Positions 62,062 through 64,000 of a stretch of 64,000 bases of DNA are shown here, piece by piece; the first letter of the stretch is position 1; every line of letters starts with the position of its first letter. Made by a program: the position numbers and the translations under genes. Location of the stretch: positions 186,001-250,000 of the forward strand of contig NZ_JACHCE010000005.1 in assembly GCF_014200605.1 (NCBI RefSeq), in the 5' to 3' direction. The stretch is from Pedobacter cryoconitis (GTDB lineage: Bacteria > Bacteroidota > Bacteroidia > Sphingobacteriales > Sphingobacteriaceae). The notes below the pieces were generated by a model. It ran no database searches, was not told where the DNA came from, and was given only the letters and a program-made list of their open reading frames with translations.

Positions 62062-62832
62062 ATGAACAGGATTAATAAAATATTCAAAGAGAAAAAGAAC
62101 AATATACTATCTATATATTATACCGCAGGTTATCCGGGTTTGGGTGATACTGTCACGATCGCAGCTGCGCTGGAAAAAGCAGGCGCCGATATGCTGGAAA
62201 TAGGTTTTCCTTATTCCGATCCGGTAGCAGATGGCCCGGTGATCCAGGCCAGCAGTAAATTGTCATTAGATCAGGGCATGGATCTGAACCTGTTGTTTGA
62301 ACAGTTGAAAGAATTACGTAAAACAGTCACTATTCCGGTTTTACTGATGGGCTATGTGAACCCGGTATTGCAATATGGGGTAGAGCGGTTTTGCAAAGCC
62401 TGTGCAGAAGTTGGCGTTGATGGCTGTATCGTACCCGATTTACCGATGGTAGAGTATGAAGAATTCTACAAAGACACTTTCCTGGAATATGGGTTAAGCA
62501 ATATATTTCTGGTTACGCCACAGACTTCTGTAGAGCGTATCCATAAAATTGACTCGCTGAGCAATGGTTTCATCTACTTATTGTCCTCTTCGGCAACTAC
62601 CGGAAAGAATTTGCAGGTATCAGATACCACAGAGGCTTATTTTTCAAGAATCGCTGCGATGGAGTTAAATAATCCGACGATGATCGGATTTGGGATCAGC
62701 AGTAAAGAGACTTTTGATAAAGCCTGTAAATATGCAAATGGCGGAATTATCGGTACTGCATTCGTCAAATCTATTGCTTCGGGTAACCTGGAAGAGAATA
62801 TAGAGACATTTATGGCAGGATTCAGGTCTTAA
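62062..62832 (+). CDS. trpA: Tryptophan synthase alpha chain
   Basis: A 256-residue TrpA, which cleaves indole-glycerol phosphate and channels indole to TrpB. It shows ADMLEIGFPYSDPVADGPVIQ with catalytic Glu and Asp residues, MGYVNPVLQYG, GVDGCIVPDLP, YLLSSSATTGKN and IGFGISSKETF with the phosphate-binding Gly loop. It is the last gene of the operon. Confidence 0.97.
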   Translation: MNRINKIFKEKKNNILSIYYTAGYPGLGDTVTIAAALEKAGADMLEIGFPYSDPVADGPVIQASSKLSLDQGMDLNLLFEQLKELRKTVTIPVLLMGYVNPVLQYGVERFCKACAEVGVDGCIVPDLPMVEYEEFYKDTFLEYGLSNIFLVTPQTSVERIHKIDSLSNGFIYLLSSSATTGKNLQVSDTTEAYFSRIAAMELNNPTMIGFGISSKETFDKACKYANGGIIGTAFVKSIASGNLEENIETFMAGFRS

Positions 62833-62884
62833 TATCCTGCCAAAATTATAAGGCTGTAACTGGACAAGCTTTAACTGATCTTTA

Positions 62885-62925
62885 GAATACTGGTTAACTA
62901 CAAATAGTTTTCCAGTATTCCTTTT
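62885..62925. terminator. Hairpin at the convergent end of trpA and sua5
   Basis: GAATACTGG (62885-62893) pairs with CCAGTATTC (62912-62920), and AACTA with TAGTT inside. It overlaps the last codons of the minus-strand gene and is followed by a short T-run on the plus strand. Confidence 0.7.
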
Positions 62926-63518
62926 CCCTGACGTATAATTTCAAAGTCGCCCTGCGTACAGTCTACAACTGTAGAAGCTTCATTATCTCCATAGCCGCCA
63001 TCAATTACTGCATCAACAAGCGCTTCATATTTCTCATAGATTAGTTCAGGATCTGTAGAATATTCAACCAGTTCATCATCATCTTTGATAGACGTTGATA
63101 AAATCGGGTTCCCTAACATTTCTACAATTGCCCTGGCAATACTATTATCCGGTACCCTGATCCCTACAGTTTTTTTGTTTGAACTCAGTAGTTTCGGGAC
63201 ATTATTATTTGCATTAAAGATAAATGTGAAAGGTCCTGGAAGGGCTTTTTTTAACAGACGGAAAACAGTCGTGTCAATTGGTTTTACAAAATCAGAGATA
63301 TGTCTCAGGTCAGAGCAAATAAAAGAGAAGTTCGCTTTCTCAGGTTTTATGCCTCTGATCTGACAAATTCGCTCAATCGCCTTCTGGTTGGTGATATCGC
63401 ATCCTAATCCGTACACAGTATCAGTGGGATATATGATAATACCGCCCTTTTTAAGGACTTCAACCACTTGTTCAATCGCCTTCGGATTCGGATTTTCCGG
63501 GTATATTTTGATTAACAT
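62898..63518 (-). CDS. L-threonylcarbamoyladenylate synthase (Sua5/YrdC/YciO family)
   Basis: A 206-residue member of the Sua5/YrdC/YciO family, which makes threonylcarbamoyl-AMP for tRNA t6A37 modification. GGIIIYPTDTVYGLGCDI, RICQIRGIKPEKANFSFICSDL, PGPFTFIFNA, KTVGIRVPDN and GNPILSTSIK are the family segments. YciO-type members share these, so the t6A role is likely but not certain. It is convergent with trpA and divergent from the next gene. Confidence 0.9.
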   Translation of the reverse strand: MLIKIYPENPNPKAIEQVVEVLKKGGIIIYPTDTVYGLGCDITNQKAIERICQIRGIKPEKANFSFICSDLRHISDFVKPIDTTVFRLLKKALPGPFTFIFNANNNVPKLLSSNKKTVGIRVPDNSIARAIVEMLGNPILSTSIKDDDELVEYSTDPELIYEKYEALVDAVIDGGYGDNEASTVVDCTQGDFEIIRQGKGILENYL

Positions 63519-63596
63519 ATGTAAATTTACGGATAATTTTGTTGAGTCGTTGATAAATGTTCGTACTATTGCCCCTGATTTAGTAATTACAAGAGT

Positions 63597-64000
63597 ATGA
63601 GAAAAGCATTTATTGCGATTGCCGCATTTTTAGTCACGGCAACTTTGATGATTAGCCTGGCTTGGCCACCATTTTATTGGGCATTTATTTTTATAGGCCC
63701 TATTATTTTATTAGGTATTTATGACCTTTACCAGCCAAAACATAGTATTGTTCGAAACTATCCTGTTTTAGGCCGCTTAAGATATCTTGCTGAAGATCTG
63801 CGTCCTAAGGTGTATCAGTATTTCGTTGAAAGTGATACCAATGGAAAACCTTTCAGCAGGTTAAACCGTTCCCTGATTTATCAGCGTGCAAAAAAAGATA
63901 ATGATACCATTCCTTTCGGTACACAGCTTGATGTTTATGATAACGGATATGAATGGTTGAGCCATAGTATTGCTGCGATCAGCCACCATGAATTAAATGA
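63597..64000 (+). CDS. FMN-binding glutamate synthase family protein (partial)
   Basis: The first 134 codons of a gene cut by the window end. ATG at 63597 opens MRKAFIAIAAFLVTATLMI, a membrane anchor of two hydrophobic segments, followed by the soluble start IVRNYPVLGRLRYLAEDLRPKVYQYFVESDTNGKPF and the RSLIYQRAKKDNDTIPFGTQ segment. This N terminus is typical of membrane-linked GltB-like FMN-binding proteins. The catalytic FMN barrel lies outside the window. Confidence 0.88.
   Translation, partial: MRKAFIAIAAFLVTATLMISLAWPPFYWAFIFIGPIILLGIYDLYQPKHSIVRNYPVLGRLRYLAEDLRPKVYQYFVESDTNGKPFSRLNRSLIYQRAKKDNDTIPFGTQLDVYDNGYEWLSHSIAAISHHELN

Overview
The window looks like chromosome from a Sphingobacteriaceae member (Bacteroidota), most like Pedobacter. 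The evidence is SusC/SusD outer-membrane pairs, an FecI/FecR pair feeding an STN-domain SusC, promoters of the TTG-N19-TAnnTTTG type, TAA-ATG gene junctions without purine-rich Shine-Dalgarno sites, a MurF-Alr fusion and several Bacteroidota-typical families (DUF4397, DUF2147, YCF48-like). Genus is inferred from family content only; no marker gene such as 16S rRNA is present.

Layout. 1-2.7 kb: tRNA-Leu, an orphan type II thioesterase, a small unknown protein, and a two-gene operon of a lipoprotein plus a secreted bulb-type-lectin protein. 3.0-16.8 kb: two consecutive SusCD loci. The first is followed by a secreted PI-PLC-like protein; the second is preceded by an ECF sigma/anti-sigma pair and a structured leader, and ends with a PPP-type phosphatase. 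16.9-22.1 kb: a GT-C glycosyltransferase diverges from a tight HAD / DPPR-synthase-like UbiA / GMC oxidoreductase / Tat-signal protein operon, possibly a polyprenyl-linked sugar pathway. 22.1-30.9 kb: a gene remnant, a SAM-I-like riboswitch fold, two tandem TlpA-like proteins, YceI, di-haem peroxidase, TonB receptor and DUF4397 lipoprotein. 31-35.2 kb: lipoprotein, siderophore-type TonB receptor, a small DUF2158 gene and tRNA-Leu. 35.3-48.4 kb: mostly accessory metabolism (hydrolase, LLM monooxygenase, aldo/keto reductase, pncB, a cupin/MDR operon with divergent HxlR regulator, desaturase, 2-hydroxyacid dehydrogenase, SDR plus AraC). 48.5-48.9 kb: four tRNAs formed by a tandem Gly-Leu duplication. 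49-58.9 kb: core genes (recX, murF-alr, DUF502, LOG, Na+/solute symporter, recR, SDR, esterase, OmpA lipoprotein) with a RES/Xre toxin-antitoxin pair just before recR. 59-62.8 kb: trpDFBA behind a complete ribosome-mediated attenuator with a 17-codon leader peptide containing three consecutive Trp codons. 62.9-64 kb: Sua5/TsaC-type enzyme and the start of an FMN-binding glutamate-synthase-family gene cut by the window end.

The strongest unusual signals are regulatory RNA: the trp attenuator, whose leader peptide, antiterminator and terminator can be drawn base by base; a four-way-junction SAM-I-like aptamer upstream of a redox-protein operon where no methionine gene is present; and a hairpin-rich leader with an 8-codon ORF before the STN-SusC gene. 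The strongest gene-context hypotheses are the UbiA/HAD/GMC/GT-C module and the pairing of phospho-ester hydrolases with both SusCD systems.
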